A stretch of DNA of 64,000 nucleotides, taken from Scleromatobacter humisilvae. GTDB taxonomy: Bacteria > Pseudomonadota > Gammaproteobacteria > Burkholderiales > Burkholderiaceae_C. Shown here piece after piece: positions 16,795 to 25,685 of the stretch. The stretch spans positions 62,001 through 126,000 of the forward strand of contig NZ_JAJLJH010000003.1 of the NCBI RefSeq assembly GCF_023231945.1, read 5' to 3'. Numbering within the stretch: position 1 is the stretch's first letter; every line of letters starts with the position of its first letter. The position numbers and the translations under genes were made by a program. The notes beneath the pieces are model-generated. The model saw only the letters and a list, made by a program, of their open reading frames with translations. It was not told the DNA's origin and made no database searches.

Positions 16795-19416
16795 ATGCCG
16801 ACATCCGTCCAGACCAGCTTTCTTTCCGACGACGCCCCCGAGGCCGCGGCCCTCGCGCGCGCCGCGGCGCAGCGTGGCACGCCGGGCAGCTTCGACGAGC
16901 TGCACGGCGTCATCGCGGAGGAGGCCGCGGCCGGCGCGGAACTCGCGCCGCCCTGGCGCCAGTTCTTCGACGCCGCCGGCTCCGACGGCTGGGTCGACCT
17001 GGCGCAGACCAAGGCGCGCATCGGCCGCCGCGTGCAGGACGACGGCGTCACCTACAACGTCTACGCCGAAGGCGCCGCCGCAGCCAACGCCTGGCCGCTG
17101 GAGCCGCTGCCCTTTCTGATCGACGCCACGGCCTGGGCCGCGATCGAGGAGGGCGTCAAGCAGCGCGCGCGCCTGCTCGATGCGGTGCTGGCCGACGTCT
17201 ACGGCAGCCGCCGCCTGCTCGACGAAGGGCTGCTGCCGGCGTCGCTGGTGCTCGCGCATCCGCAGTACCTGCGCGCGATGCACGGCTGCAGTCCGTCGGG
17301 CGGCGTGCACCTGCACGTGGCCGCGTTCGACCTCGCGCGCGGCCGCGACGGCGACTGGCGCGTCGTCAGCCAGCGCACGCAGGCGCCGTCCGGGCTCGGC
17401 TACCTGCTGCAGAACCGGCTCATCATCTCGCAGCAATTCCCCGCGGCCTTCCGCGACCTGCACGTGCAGCGCGTGGCCGCCGGCTTCCTCGGCCTGCTGC
17501 AGGGCCTGCAGCGGCTGAGCCCGGAGGGCGACAGCGCCCGCGTCGTGCTGCTGACGCCGGGCCCGCACAACGAGACGTACTTCGAGCACGCGTTCCTCTC
17601 GCGCTATCTGGGCGTGACGCTGGTCGAGGGCGGCGACCTCACCGTGCGCGGCGAGCGCCTGTTCCTGAAGACGCTGCACGGCCTGGAGCCGGTGCACGTG
17701 CTGCTGCGCCGGGTCGACGACGAGTACCTCGACCCGCTGGAGCTGCGCGGCGATTCCGCGCTCGGCGTGCCGGGGCTGCTGGGCGTGATCCGCGCGGGCC
17801 AGGTGGTGGTCGCCAACGCGCCCGGCGCCGGCTTTCTCGAGAGCCCCGGCCTGGCCGCGTTCTGGCCCGCCGTCGCGCGCCGGCTGCTGGGCGAGGAGCT
17901 GCTGCTGCCGTCGACCACGAGCTGGTGGTGCGGCGAGGACGCCGTCTGGCAGGCGCAGCGCGATCGTCTCGCCGACTTCGTCGTCGCGCCCACGTTCCCC
18001 AGCAGCGCGACCACCGAGGGCTTCGCGCCGCACGGCGTGGCCGAGCTGTCGGCCGCCGCACGCGAGAGCCTGCTGTCCGACATCGATGCCCGCCCCGCCG
18101 CCTACACGCTGCAGGCGCGGGTGCGGCCGTCCGAGATCCCGGTCTGGAACGACGGCGCGCTGGAGCCGCGCGCGGCGCTGGTGCGCGTCTACGCGATGAC
18201 CGACGGCCGCGGCGGCTGGCACGTGATGCCGGGCGCGCTGACGCGCGTGGCCACGCGGCGCGACGCCGCGCAGGACGCGTGGCTGTCGATGCAGCACGGC
18301 AGCGTGTCGGTCGACACCTGGGTGATGACCGAAGGCCAGGTCGACGCCACGACGCTGCTGCCCAAGCCGCTCAGCGCGGGCGATCTCTCGCGCACGCGCC
18401 GCACCGTCACCAGCCGCTCCGCCGAGAACCTGTACTGGCTGGGCCGCTACACCGAGCGCGCCGACAACAGCGTGCGGCTCGCGCGCATCACGCTCGAATC
18501 GCTCAACAACGCGAACCCGGTGATGCTGGACGCGCTCGGCCGGCTGGCGCTGCGCAACGGGTTGATCGGCGGCGCCGTGCCGTCGCCGGTGCAGTCGGTG
18601 CGCGTGTTCGAGCGCTCGCTGGTGCACACGATGGCCGACACCTCCGCGATGAGCGTCGCGTTCAACCTGCGCGCGCTGCGCCACTGCGCGCAGGCGCTGC
18701 GCGAGCGGCTGTCGGTGGAGCACTGGAAGCTGATCGACGCCGTCGGCCGCAACTTCGAGGAGCGGCTCGGCGCGGTGCTGCAGCCGCGCGCGGCGGGCGT
18801 CGCCGCGGGCGGCACGGGGCACGCGGTCGAGTCCGTCGACGACGTCATGGTGGTGCTGCAGCGCGCCGCCACGCACCTGGCGGCGATCACCGGGGCGCAG
18901 TCCGACCGCATGACGCGGGACGACGGCTGGCGCCTGCTGAGCGTGGGCCGCCAGACCGAGCGCCTGGATTTCCTCACGCAGGCGCTGATGCTGGGCCTGC
19001 AGCTCGACCTGCCGGCGCGCGACGACGGCTTTGCGCTGCTGCTGGGCCTGTTCGATTCGACGATCACCTACCGCGCGCAGTTCCAGGCCCGTCGCGAGCT
19101 GCCGCCGCTGCTGCACCTGCTGGTGCTGGAGCTGGACAACCCGCGCTCGCTCGCGGGCGTCGCACGCACGCTGCGCGACCGCGTCGAGCGCCTGGCGCGC
19201 CACGAGCAGCGCTGGGTGCAACGCATGCTGGACGAGCTGCCGGCGCCCGACGAATGGTCGCTGGAACAGCTGCTGGAAGTGGACGAGGACGGCCGCCACG
19301 CGGTGCTGCTGTCGTCGCTGAAGACCCTCAGCGAGCGCACGCAGGCCCTGTCGGCCGAGGTCGGGCGGCGGCTGTTCTCGCACGTCGGGCCGGGCGATCA
19401 CACGGTGTGGCAATGA
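16795..19416 (+). CDS. Circularly permuted ATP-grasp fused to alpha-E domain
   Basis: An 873-residue fusion. The N-terminal ATP-grasp part has TYNVYAEG (about 83-90), QRTQAPSGLGYLLQNRLIIS (about 200-220) and LLTPGPHNETYFEHAFLSRYLG (about 255-276). The C-terminal alpha-E part begins near residue 540 with SRSAENLYWLGRYTERADN. It is a paralogue of the separate ATP-grasp and alpha-E genes at 10.6-13.1 kb, here joined in one chain. Some ATP-grasp positions differ between the copies, so the products may differ. The start MPTSVQTSF at 16,795 is chosen; a TTG at 16,750 directly after the upstream stop is an alternative. It overlaps the next gene by ATGA. Confidence 0.87.
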   Translation: MPTSVQTSFLSDDAPEAAALARAAAQRGTPGSFDELHGVIAEEAAAGAELAPPWRQFFDAAGSDGWVDLAQTKARIGRRVQDDGVTYNVYAEGAAAANAWPLEPLPFLIDATAWAAIEEGVKQRARLLDAVLADVYGSRRLLDEGLLPASLVLAHPQYLRAMHGCSPSGGVHLHVAAFDLARGRDGDWRVVSQRTQAPSGLGYLLQNRLIISQQFPAAFRDLHVQRVAAGFLGLLQGLQRLSPEGDSARVVLLTPGPHNETYFEHAFLSRYLGVTLVEGGDLTVRGERLFLKTLHGLEPVHVLLRRVDDEYLDPLELRGDSALGVPGLLGVIRAGQVVVANAPGAGFLESPGLAAFWPAVARRLLGEELLLPSTTSWWCGEDAVWQAQRDRLADFVVAPTFPSSATTEGFAPHGVAELSAAARESLLSDIDARPAAYTLQARVRPSEIPVWNDGALEPRAALVRVYAMTDGRGGWHVMPGALTRVATRRDAAQDAWLSMQHGSVSVDTWVMTEGQVDATTLLPKPLSAGDLSRTRRTVTSRSAENLYWLGRYTERADNSVRLARITLESLNNANPVMLDALGRLALRNGLIGGAVPSPVQSVRVFERSLVHTMADTSAMSVAFNLRALRHCAQALRERLSVEHWKLIDAVGRNFEERLGAVLQPRAAGVAAGGTGHAVESVDDVMVVLQRAATHLAAITGAQSDRMTRDDGWRLLSVGRQTERLDFLTQALMLGLQLDLPARDDGFALLLGLFDSTITYRAQFQARRELPPLLHLLVLELDNPRSLAGVARTLRDRVERLARHEQRWVQRMLDELPAPDEWSLEQLLEVDEDGRHAVLLSSLKTLSERTQALSAEVGRRLFSHVGPGDHTVWQ

Positions 19417-20597
19417 GCAACGATGTCGGGACCCCGCTGACCTGGCAGCTCCGCTGGCAGCCGCAGCCGATGGCGCAGTCGCAGGACGGCCAGCAGCAGG
19501 AGCAGGCGCAGTCGCCGCCGGGATCGCCTTCGCCTTCGCAATCGCAATCCCAGTCGCAGGGCTCCGACAGCGACGATCCTGAACCGCGCATTGCAGCGGA
19601 TGGGGCGATCGAGCAGGATGTCGAGTCCGAGGTTGTCGTCCCCGAAGTGCGCTGGCTGCACGTGCGCCACCAGACGAGCTACCGCTACGACTCCGAAGTG
19701 GAGGGCGCGCACCACCTCGCGCACCTGCGCCCGCGCGACACGGCCACGCAGCAGATCCGCGCCTGGTCGCTGGTCGTCTCGCCGCATCCCGACGCCGGCG
19801 TCGACCTGGCCAGCGGCATCCGCGAGACGGTCGACCCCTGGGGCAACGCGCGCCAGGTCTTCGCGCACTCGCAGGTGCACGACGAGCTCGACGTCACCTC
19901 CGCATTCGAGGCCGGCGTCAGCGCGCAGCCGCTGCCCGAGCCCGGCACGAGCCAGCCCTGGCGCGCGGTCGCGCGCGACCTGCGCCTGCACGCGGGCGCG
20001 AGCGCGCACGACGTCAACGCGGGCGGCTCGTCGGAGGAACGCCGCGCCGAGCGCGCCGCCTTCGAGGCCGCCGAGTTCGCGCTCGACTCCGCGCTCGCGC
20101 CGCGCGCGAAGGCGCTGGCCGACTGGGCGCGTCCGTCCGCCGACGACAACGAGGGCGTCGTCGAGCTGGCGCTCGCGCTGATGCACCGGATCCACGACGA
20201 GTTCGAGTACCTGCCGCAGTCGACGTCGGTCACCACCGGCGCGCTGGAGGCGCTGTCGCTGCGCCACGGCGTCTGCCAGGACTTCGCCCACGTGCTGATC
20301 GGCGCCTGCCGCTCCCTCGGCCTGGCGGCGCGATACGTCAGCGGGTATCTGCTGACCCAGCCGCCGCCCGGCAAGCCGCGCCTGGTCGGCGCCGACGCGT
20401 CGCACGCCTGGGCCCAGGTCTGGTGCCCGCCGCACGGCTGGCTGGCGCTGGATCCGACCAACGACGTGCCGGTGGGGCAGGATCACGTCACGCTGGCGTG
20501 GGGGCGCGACTATGCCGACGTGGCGCCGCTGCGCGGCGTCATCCGCGGCGGGTCGGGCAATGCGCCTTGGGTGGGAGTGACGGTCGAGCCGCTGTGA
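19413..20597 (+). CDS. Transglutaminase-like cysteine protease
   Basis: A 394-residue protein with the transglutaminase triad: Cys in RHGVCQDFAHVLIGACR, His in ADASHAWAQVWCPPHGW and Asp in LALDPTNDVPVGQDH. A transglutaminase-N domain precedes it (about residues 85-190, starting LHVRHQTSYRYDSEVEGAHH). The first 75 residues are low-complexity and Gln/Ser/Pro-rich, with a SQSQSQSQ run, which is unusual for the family. The ATG overlaps the stop of the preceding gene by 4 bases, indicating coupling. It completes the second ATP-grasp/alpha-E/transglutaminase set. Confidence 0.9.
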   Translation: MSNDVGTPLTWQLRWQPQPMAQSQDGQQQEQAQSPPGSPSPSQSQSQSQGSDSDDPEPRIAADGAIEQDVESEVVVPEVRWLHVRHQTSYRYDSEVEGAHHLAHLRPRDTATQQIRAWSLVVSPHPDAGVDLASGIRETVDPWGNARQVFAHSQVHDELDVTSAFEAGVSAQPLPEPGTSQPWRAVARDLRLHAGASAHDVNAGGSSEERRAERAAFEAAEFALDSALAPRAKALADWARPSADDNEGVVELALALMHRIHDEFEYLPQSTSVTTGALEALSLRHGVCQDFAHVLIGACRSLGLAARYVSGYLLTQPPPGKPRLVGADASHAWAQVWCPPHGWLALDPTNDVPVGQDHVTLAWGRDYADVAPLRGVIRGGSGNAPWVGVTVEPL

Positions 20598-20698
20598 AGT
20601 GCCGAAGGGGGCTGGCATTGCCTCATCCGCGATCGCCATCCCCTCTGCGGCCCACGTGATCTCGCGGACGGGGAGAAGCCAGACCCCGCCGGTCCCAC

Positions 20699-21229
20699 TC
20701 ACTCCGCGCTGTAGACCCACCCCGGCTTGTCGAAGTCGTAGCTGTAGCCGTCGTACACGGTGAACTCCGCCGCGTAGGACACGCGGTGCTGTCCGTCGTG
20801 CGTCCAGTAGCGCACCTGCCAGTCGCGGCGCAGCGCGTCCGCATCGAGGCCGACCTGCGCAAGATCGTCCGGATAACTGCCGTGCTGGACGTGGTATGCG
20901 GTGACGGCGTCGACGACCCGCTGCGCCTGCGCGCGCGCCTCGCTTTCGTAGCGGCCGTGCGCGAACGCGCTCACGGCCAGTGCGGCCACGATCGCGACCG
21001 CCTTGATGCCTTGGGCCTTGCGCCGCGCCGGACGTCGCCAGGCGAGCCAGGCCATGCGCGGGAACCAGACCAGCAGGATCGGCAGCCAGAGCGGCAGCAG
21101 GAACCCGGCACCGGGTCGCGCGCTGGACAGGATGAGCAGCGTGGCGAGGATCGTCGGCCAGAACTCGCGCACCCAGCCCGGCTTGCGCGCCGGCTCCACG
21201 CTCGTGTTGTCGACGACGGCGTCAGCCAC
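20699..21229 (-). CDS. Membrane protein with pilin-like C-terminal domain, function unknown
   Basis: A 176-residue protein read from a GTG at 21,229. It has hydrophobic segments at about residues 24-58 and 75-92, and a soluble C-terminal domain containing AVTAYHVQHGSYPDDLAQVGL, a pattern shared with type II secretion pseudopilins (a GxYPxxL turn). No prepilin peptidase site is visible, so it is not a classical pilin. It overlaps the end of the upstream diguanylate cyclase gene by 8 bases, so the two are probably cotranscribed. Confidence 0.6.
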   Translation of the reverse strand: MADAVVDNTSVEPARKPGWVREFWPTILATLLILSSARPGAGFLLPLWLPILLVWFPRMAWLAWRRPARRKAQGIKAVAIVAALAVSAFAHGRYESEARAQAQRVVDAVTAYHVQHGSYPDDLAQVGLDADALRRDWQVRYWTHDGQHRVSYAAEFTVYDGYSYDFDKPGWVYSAE

Positions 21230-22325
21230 GCTCCACCCGGTTCCGTCCCAGGGTCTTGGCCTGGTAGCAGAGCTTGTCCGCCCGCTCCAGCGTCTCGGCC
21301 ACGCTCTCGCCGCGCAGGTGCTCGGTCAGTCCGGCCGAGAAAGACACCGGCAGCGTGATGTCCTGCACCACCAGCGGGTGGCCGTGGAAGTGCTCGCGCA
21401 GCCTTTCCAGCGAGATGACCGCTTGCGCCAACGGCGTGTTGGGCAGCAGCAGCACGAACTCCTCGCCGCCCCAGCGCGCGAGCACGTCGGTGCGGCGGAT
21501 CAGCGTGTGGGCGTGCCGGCTCAGCGCGCGCAGCACCTCGTCGCCGATGGCATGGCCGTGGGCGTCGTTGACCGACTTGAAGTGGTCGAGGTCGATCAGC
21601 GCGACGCACCAGTCCTGCTCGCTGCGCTCGAGCCGCATGCGCTCGTTCTCGAGCAGCTCCTGCATGTGGCGGCGGTTGACCAGGCCGGTGAGGTCGTCAT
21701 GCGTGGCCAGGCGATGGATGTGCGCCAGCGCGGCCTCGAGCTCGAGCTTCTGGCGTCGCAGCCGGTCGCGCATGCGGTGCAGGCGCACGGTGAGCAGGCC
21801 CACGCCGATGACCATGATGCACAGCATCATGAAGTAGACGATCTCGCCGCCCGGCGGGTAGTGCTCGGGGTTGCGGCGCGAGGCGAGCATCATCACGAAG
21901 CCGAACAGGCCCAGCGTGTAGAAGCCGACCCAGATCACCTGCCGGCTCGACAGCCCGAACATGCCGAACATCAGGATCACGGCGAGGATGATGCCCACCA
22001 GGCTGTGCGCCTGGCCCGCGAACGAATACGCCCAGGCCGCGCACAGGATCGCGTAGAGCATCTGTTGCATCGTCAGCGCCGGGTCGGCGAAGCGCTTGTT
22101 GGCACCGCCGCGGATCACGCTGACGACCACCAGCATGCCAGCCACCGAGGCGGCCGACCACCACCAGATCGGGCCGGTGTCGACGAGGCCGAAGCCGTTG
22201 GCGATGTGCAGCGCGAGCACGCAGAAGCACATCATCGCCGACGCGAGCCAGGCCTGCGCGAGGCGGAAGCGCTGGCGGCGATCGGTGGTCAACAGCGCGT
22301 CGGTGAACCCTCGCAGGGATGCCAT
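21222..22325 (-). CDS. Membrane diguanylate cyclase (GGDEF domain)
   Basis: A 367-residue enzyme predicted to make the second messenger c-di-GMP from two GTP. The N-terminal half is a sensor region of about six membrane helices (residues about 20-200) without a known named domain. The GGDEF domain follows a short coiled coil, with HDDLTGLVNRRHM and the active-site signature RWGGEEFVLLLP. The feedback inhibition site RxxD is intact: RRTD lies exactly five residues before GGEEF. The ATG at 22,325 is chosen because the longer reading is not family-like. Confidence 0.92.
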   Translation of the reverse strand: MASLRGFTDALLTTDRRQRFRLAQAWLASAMMCFCVLALHIANGFGLVDTGPIWWWSAASVAGMLVVVSVIRGGANKRFADPALTMQQMLYAILCAAWAYSFAGQAHSLVGIILAVILMFGMFGLSSRQVIWVGFYTLGLFGFVMMLASRRNPEHYPPGGEIVYFMMLCIMVIGVGLLTVRLHRMRDRLRRQKLELEAALAHIHRLATHDDLTGLVNRRHMQELLENERMRLERSEQDWCVALIDLDHFKSVNDAHGHAIGDEVLRALSRHAHTLIRRTDVLARWGGEEFVLLLPNTPLAQAVISLERLREHFHGHPLVVQDITLPVSFSAGLTEHLRGESVAETLERADKLCYQAKTLGRNRVERG

Positions 22326-22445
22326 GTCCGGTCTGTCTCGTCCATTTTTATAGACGTGCAGACTAACGGAGTTTGGCGGCCCCTGGCATCCGAAAGATGC
22401 CCAAAACAACGCGCAGTTGCAGGTTTCTTCCTTGACGAAGAATTA

Positions 22446-22466
22446 ACGCCCGCGCAAGGCGGGCGT
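22446..22466 (-). terminator. Terminator after ETF-ubiquinone oxidoreductase gene
   Basis: On the minus strand an 8-bp stem (ACGCCCGC / GCGGGCGT) with a CTTGC loop lies 8 bases after the stop and runs into TAATTCTT. Confidence 0.72.
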
Positions 22467-22474
22467 CGAGGGCA

Positions 22475-24157
22475 TCACATGCCGGCGTAGTTCGGGCCGC
22501 CGCCGCCCTCGGGCGTGACCCACACGATGTTCTGCGTCGGATCCTTGATGTCGCAGGTCTTGCAGTGCACGCAGTTCTGCGCGTTGATCTGCAGGCGGTC
22601 GGTGTCGTCCTCGTTCTTGACGAACTCGTACACGCCGGCCGGGCAGTAGCGGCTTTCGGGGCCGGCGTACTTCGCGAGGTTGACGTTGACCGGGACCGAG
22701 TTGTCCTTCAGCGTCAGGTGGATCGGCTGGTCTTCGGCATGGTTGGTGTTGCTGACGAAGACGGAGCTGAGGCGGTCGAAGGTGAGCTTGTTGTCCGGCT
22801 TCGGATACGCGATCTTCGGCATCTCGGCGGCCGGGCGCAGCGTCTCGTTGTCCTTGACCGTGCCGTGCAGCGTCCACGGCGGGATCATGCCGAGCTTGGG
22901 CATCAGCCACTGCTCGATGCCGGTCATGATGTTGCCGATCAGCTTGCCCTTCTTGAACCACAGCTTGAAGTTCTTGGTGCGCTGCAGCTCGGTGTGCAGC
23001 CAGCTCTTGTCGAACGCATCGGGATACGCGGCGAGCTCGTCGCCCTGGCGGCCGGCCTGCAGCGCGGCGAACGCGGCCTCGGCGGCAAGCATGCCGGTCT
23101 TGATCGCGGCGTGGCTGCCCTTGATGCGCGACGCGTTGAGCGTGCCCGCGTCGCAGCCCACCAGCGCGCCGCCCGGGAACACCATCTTGGGCAGCGCCTG
23201 CAGGCCGCCGTTGTTGATGGCGCGCGCGCCGTACGAGATGCGCTTGCCGCCTTCGAGGTGCGCGCGGATCGCGGGGTGCGTCTTCCAGCGCTGCATCTCC
23301 TCGAACGGGCTCATCCACGGGTTCTTGTAGTCGAGGCCGATGACGAAGCCCAGCGTCACCTTGTTGCCTTCGAGGTGGTACAGGAAGCCGCCGCCGAAGG
23401 TGTCGTCCATCATCGGCCAGCCGCCGGTGTGCATCACGTGGCCGGGCCTGGCCTTGTCGGCCGGGATCTCCCACAGCTCCTTGATGCCGATGGCCCAGCT
23501 CTGCGGGTCACGGCCTTCCTGCAGGTTGAACTTCGCAAGGATCTGCTTGCCCAGATGGCCACGCGCGCCCTCCGCGAAGATCGTGTACTTGCCGTGCAGC
23601 TCCATGCCCAGCTGGAAGCCGTCGTGCGGCTCGCCGTTGCGGCCGACGCCCACGTTGCCGGTGGCCACGCCCTTGACCGCGCCCTTGTCGTCGTACAGCA
23701 CCTCCGCCGCGGCGAAGCCGGGGAAGATCTCGACGCCCAGCGCCTCGGCCTGGCTCGCCATCCACTTGACGACGTTGCCCAGGCTGATGACGTAGTTGCC
23801 CTTGTTGTGGAACGGCATGGGCATCAGCCACTCGGGCACGCTCTTCGAACCCGTCTCCGACAGGAACAGGAACTCGTCGCCCGTGACCGGCTGCAGCAGC
23901 GGGCCGCCGTCGGCCTTCCAGTTCGGCAGCAGCTCGTTGATCGCGATCGGATCCATCACGGCGCCCGACAGGATGTGCGCCCCCGGTTCCGAGCCCTTCT
24001 CGAGCACGACCACGGAGACTTCCTTGCCGGACTCCGCGGCCAGCTGCTTCAGGCGGATCGCGGTGGACAGCCCGGCCGGGCCGGCCCCCACGATCACGAC
24101 GTCGTATTCCATCGCCTCGCGCGGGCCGTATTGAGCAATGAGTTCTTGCGGGGTCAT
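22475..24157 (-). CDS. Electron transfer flavoprotein-ubiquinone oxidoreductase
   Basis: A 560-residue membrane-associated flavoprotein that passes electrons from ETF, reduced by acyl-CoA and amino acid dehydrogenases, to ubiquinone. The FAD motif VVIVGAGPAGLSTAIRLKQL is at about residues 19-38. The C-terminal 4Fe-4S cluster motif CVHCKTCDI is near residue 530, with the first of the four cysteines upstream in SRYCPAG. GGLQALPKMVFPGGALVGCDAG is typical of the family. The start MTPQELIAQYG at 24,157 has a GGAAAG ribosome site. It diverges from an SDR/thioesterase pair, consistent with fatty-acid oxidation. Confidence 0.95.
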   Translation of the reverse strand: MTPQELIAQYGPREAMEYDVVIVGAGPAGLSTAIRLKQLAAESGKEVSVVVLEKGSEPGAHILSGAVMDPIAINELLPNWKADGGPLLQPVTGDEFLFLSETGSKSVPEWLMPMPFHNKGNYVISLGNVVKWMASQAEALGVEIFPGFAAAEVLYDDKGAVKGVATGNVGVGRNGEPHDGFQLGMELHGKYTIFAEGARGHLGKQILAKFNLQEGRDPQSWAIGIKELWEIPADKARPGHVMHTGGWPMMDDTFGGGFLYHLEGNKVTLGFVIGLDYKNPWMSPFEEMQRWKTHPAIRAHLEGGKRISYGARAINNGGLQALPKMVFPGGALVGCDAGTLNASRIKGSHAAIKTGMLAAEAAFAALQAGRQGDELAAYPDAFDKSWLHTELQRTKNFKLWFKKGKLIGNIMTGIEQWLMPKLGMIPPWTLHGTVKDNETLRPAAEMPKIAYPKPDNKLTFDRLSSVFVSNTNHAEDQPIHLTLKDNSVPVNVNLAKYAGPESRYCPAGVYEFVKNEDDTDRLQINAQNCVHCKTCDIKDPTQNIVWVTPEGGGGPNYAGM

Positions 24158-24235
24158 GAGCAGCTTTCCTGGGAAGATGAATGCCTGGGGCGCCGGCTTG
24201 GAGCCATTGGGGCTGCATTCTACGGGGCACGCGGA

Positions 24236-24263
24236 CGAAAATAGCACGATCGTTCGATTTTTG
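24236..24263. promoter_or_regulatory. Long palindrome in the ETF-QO / SDR divergent promoter region
   Basis: Centred on ACGATCGT, the two arms match at 11 of 14 positions over 28 bases, including the AT-rich outer parts (AAAAT / ATTTT). It lies between two divergent genes of likely acyl-CoA metabolism. The shape is that of a TetR-type operator; TetR regulators of fatty-acid genes are known in beta-proteobacteria, but the binding protein is not in this window. Confidence 0.55.
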
Positions 24264-24373
24264 CGCTGCATGCTATGGTGGCACCCATCTAATCCAGGCG
24301 GGACGGCGTCGCCGACGTCGCCGCAGCGTGCTCGCACGCCCGCCTCAAAACGAACTCACGGAGAGAGCAGATC

Positions 24374-25156
24374 ATGGCCATGAAGATCGACCTGGAAGGC
24401 CGCGTCGCCTTCGTCACCGGCGCGTCCAGCGGGCTCGGCGCGCAGTTCGCGAAGACGCTGGCGAACTCGGGTGCCGGCGTCGTGCTGGCCGCGCGCCGCG
24501 TCGAGCGGCTGAAGACGCTGCGCGCCGAGATCGAGGCGGCCGGCGGCGACGCGCACGTCGTCGAGCTCGACGTCACCGACCCCGACAGCATCAAGGCCGC
24601 CGTCGCCCACGCAGAGACCGAGATGGGCGTCATCGACATCCTCGTCAACAACTCCGGCGTCAGCACCACGCAAAAGCTGACCGACGTCACGCCCGAGGAC
24701 TTCGACTACGTGTTCGATGTCAACGCCCGCGGCGCCTTCTTCGTCGCGCAGGAAGTGGCCAAGCGCATGATCGCGCGCGCCCGCGGCGCCGCGCCCGGCA
24801 CGTATACCGGTGGCCGTATCGTCAACGTCGCCTCCATGGCCGGCCTGCGGCCGCTGTCGCAGATCGGCGTCTACGCGATGAGCAAGGCCTCGGTGATCCA
24901 CATGACGCGCGCGATGGCGCTCGAATGGGGCCGCTACGACATCAACGTCAACGCGCTGTGCCCCGGCTACATCGACACCGAGATCAACCACCACCACTGG
25001 GCGACCGAGTCGGGCCAGAAGCTGATCCAGATGACGCCGCGCAAGCGCATCGGCAAGCCGTCCGACCTCGACAGCGCGCTGCTGATGCTGTGCGCCAACG
25101 AGAGCCACTTCATCAACGGCGCCGTCCTGCAGGCGGACGACGGCTTCGGCCTCTGA
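24374..25156 (+). CDS. Short-chain dehydrogenase/reductase (3-ketoacyl-CoA/ACP reductase-like)
   Basis: A 260-residue classical SDR. The cofactor motif TGASSGLGAQFA is at about residues 16-27, VNNSGVS at about 94-100 and the catalytic Ser-Tyr-Lys set in NVASMAGLRPLSQIGVYAMSK is seen as VASMAG and YAMSK. The second beta strand ends AARRVERL, which favours NADP(H). Its partner downstream, after 3 bases, is an acyl-CoA thioesterase, and ETF-QO lies opposite, so a role in fatty acyl or hydroxyacyl-CoA metabolism is likely. The exact substrate is not visible. Confidence 0.85.
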   Translation: MAMKIDLEGRVAFVTGASSGLGAQFAKTLANSGAGVVLAARRVERLKTLRAEIEAAGGDAHVVELDVTDPDSIKAAVAHAETEMGVIDILVNNSGVSTTQKLTDVTPEDFDYVFDVNARGAFFVAQEVAKRMIARARGAAPGTYTGGRIVNVASMAGLRPLSQIGVYAMSKASVIHMTRAMALEWGRYDINVNALCPGYIDTEINHHHWATESGQKLIQMTPRKRIGKPSDLDSALLMLCANESHFINGAVLQADDGFGL

Positions 25157-25159
25157 ACG

Positions 25160-25585
25160 ATGCGCTTCGACCTGCCGGAAGGCCTGAAGCTCGTCCACGA
25201 GATGCGCATCCCGGTGCGCTGGGGCGACCTCGACGCGATGGGCCACGTCAACAACACGATCTACTTCCGCTACTTCGAGTCGCTGCGCATCGAGTGGCTG
25301 CAGACGTTCGGCGCCGAGCCCAACCCGGAAGGCGTCGGGCCGGTGATGGCCAACGGCTTCTGCAACTTCATCCGCCAGATCGAGTATCCCGGCGAGATCG
25401 TCGCGCGCCACTTCGTGACGCCGCCGAAGCCGGGCTCCAGGAGCCTGGACACCTACTTCACGCTCTCGATGTCCGACACGCCCGACCTCGTCTCCGCCAA
25501 CGGCGGCGCGACGCTGGTGTGGCTGGACTTCCCCAACAAGAAGACCGTTCCCTTGCCCGACCACCTGCGGGTTGCCTGCAATTGA
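25160..25585 (+). CDS. Acyl-CoA thioesterase, 4HBT hot-dog family
   Basis: A 141-residue thioesterase of the 4-hydroxybenzoyl-CoA thioesterase type. The active-site segment RWGDLDAMGHVNNTIYFRYF carries the conserved aspartate and the D-xx-GHVNN pattern. It should release free acid from an acyl-CoA. It starts 3 bases after the SDR stop, so the pair is one transcription unit. Confidence 0.9.
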   Translation: MRFDLPEGLKLVHEMRIPVRWGDLDAMGHVNNTIYFRYFESLRIEWLQTFGAEPNPEGVGPVMANGFCNFIRQIEYPGEIVARHFVTPPKPGSRSLDTYFTLSMSDTPDLVSANGGATLVWLDFPNKKTVPLPDHLRVACN

Positions 25586-25600
25586 GGCTCCAGTGCCATC

Positions 25601-25623
25601 GCGTCCGCCGGTGACACGGACGC
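25601..25623. terminator. Possible shared hairpin between convergent genes
   Basis: A 7-bp stem (GCGTCCG / CGGACGC) with a 9-base loop lies between the thioesterase stop and the end of the convergent DyP-patatin gene. There is no clear T-tract on either strand. Confidence 0.35.
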
Positions 25624-25685
25624 CACGGCGGCGGCGGCTTCCGCAGGATGCACCGCGCCGACTGCGCCGGCAGTGACCGGACGGT

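Noticed and set aside
12991-19413. Minus-strand open frame of over 2,000 codons across the ATP-grasp/transglutaminase region
   Set aside because: It is Arg/His/Ala/Gln-rich with no domains and shadows four well-supported plus-strand genes; long antisense frames are common at this GC content.
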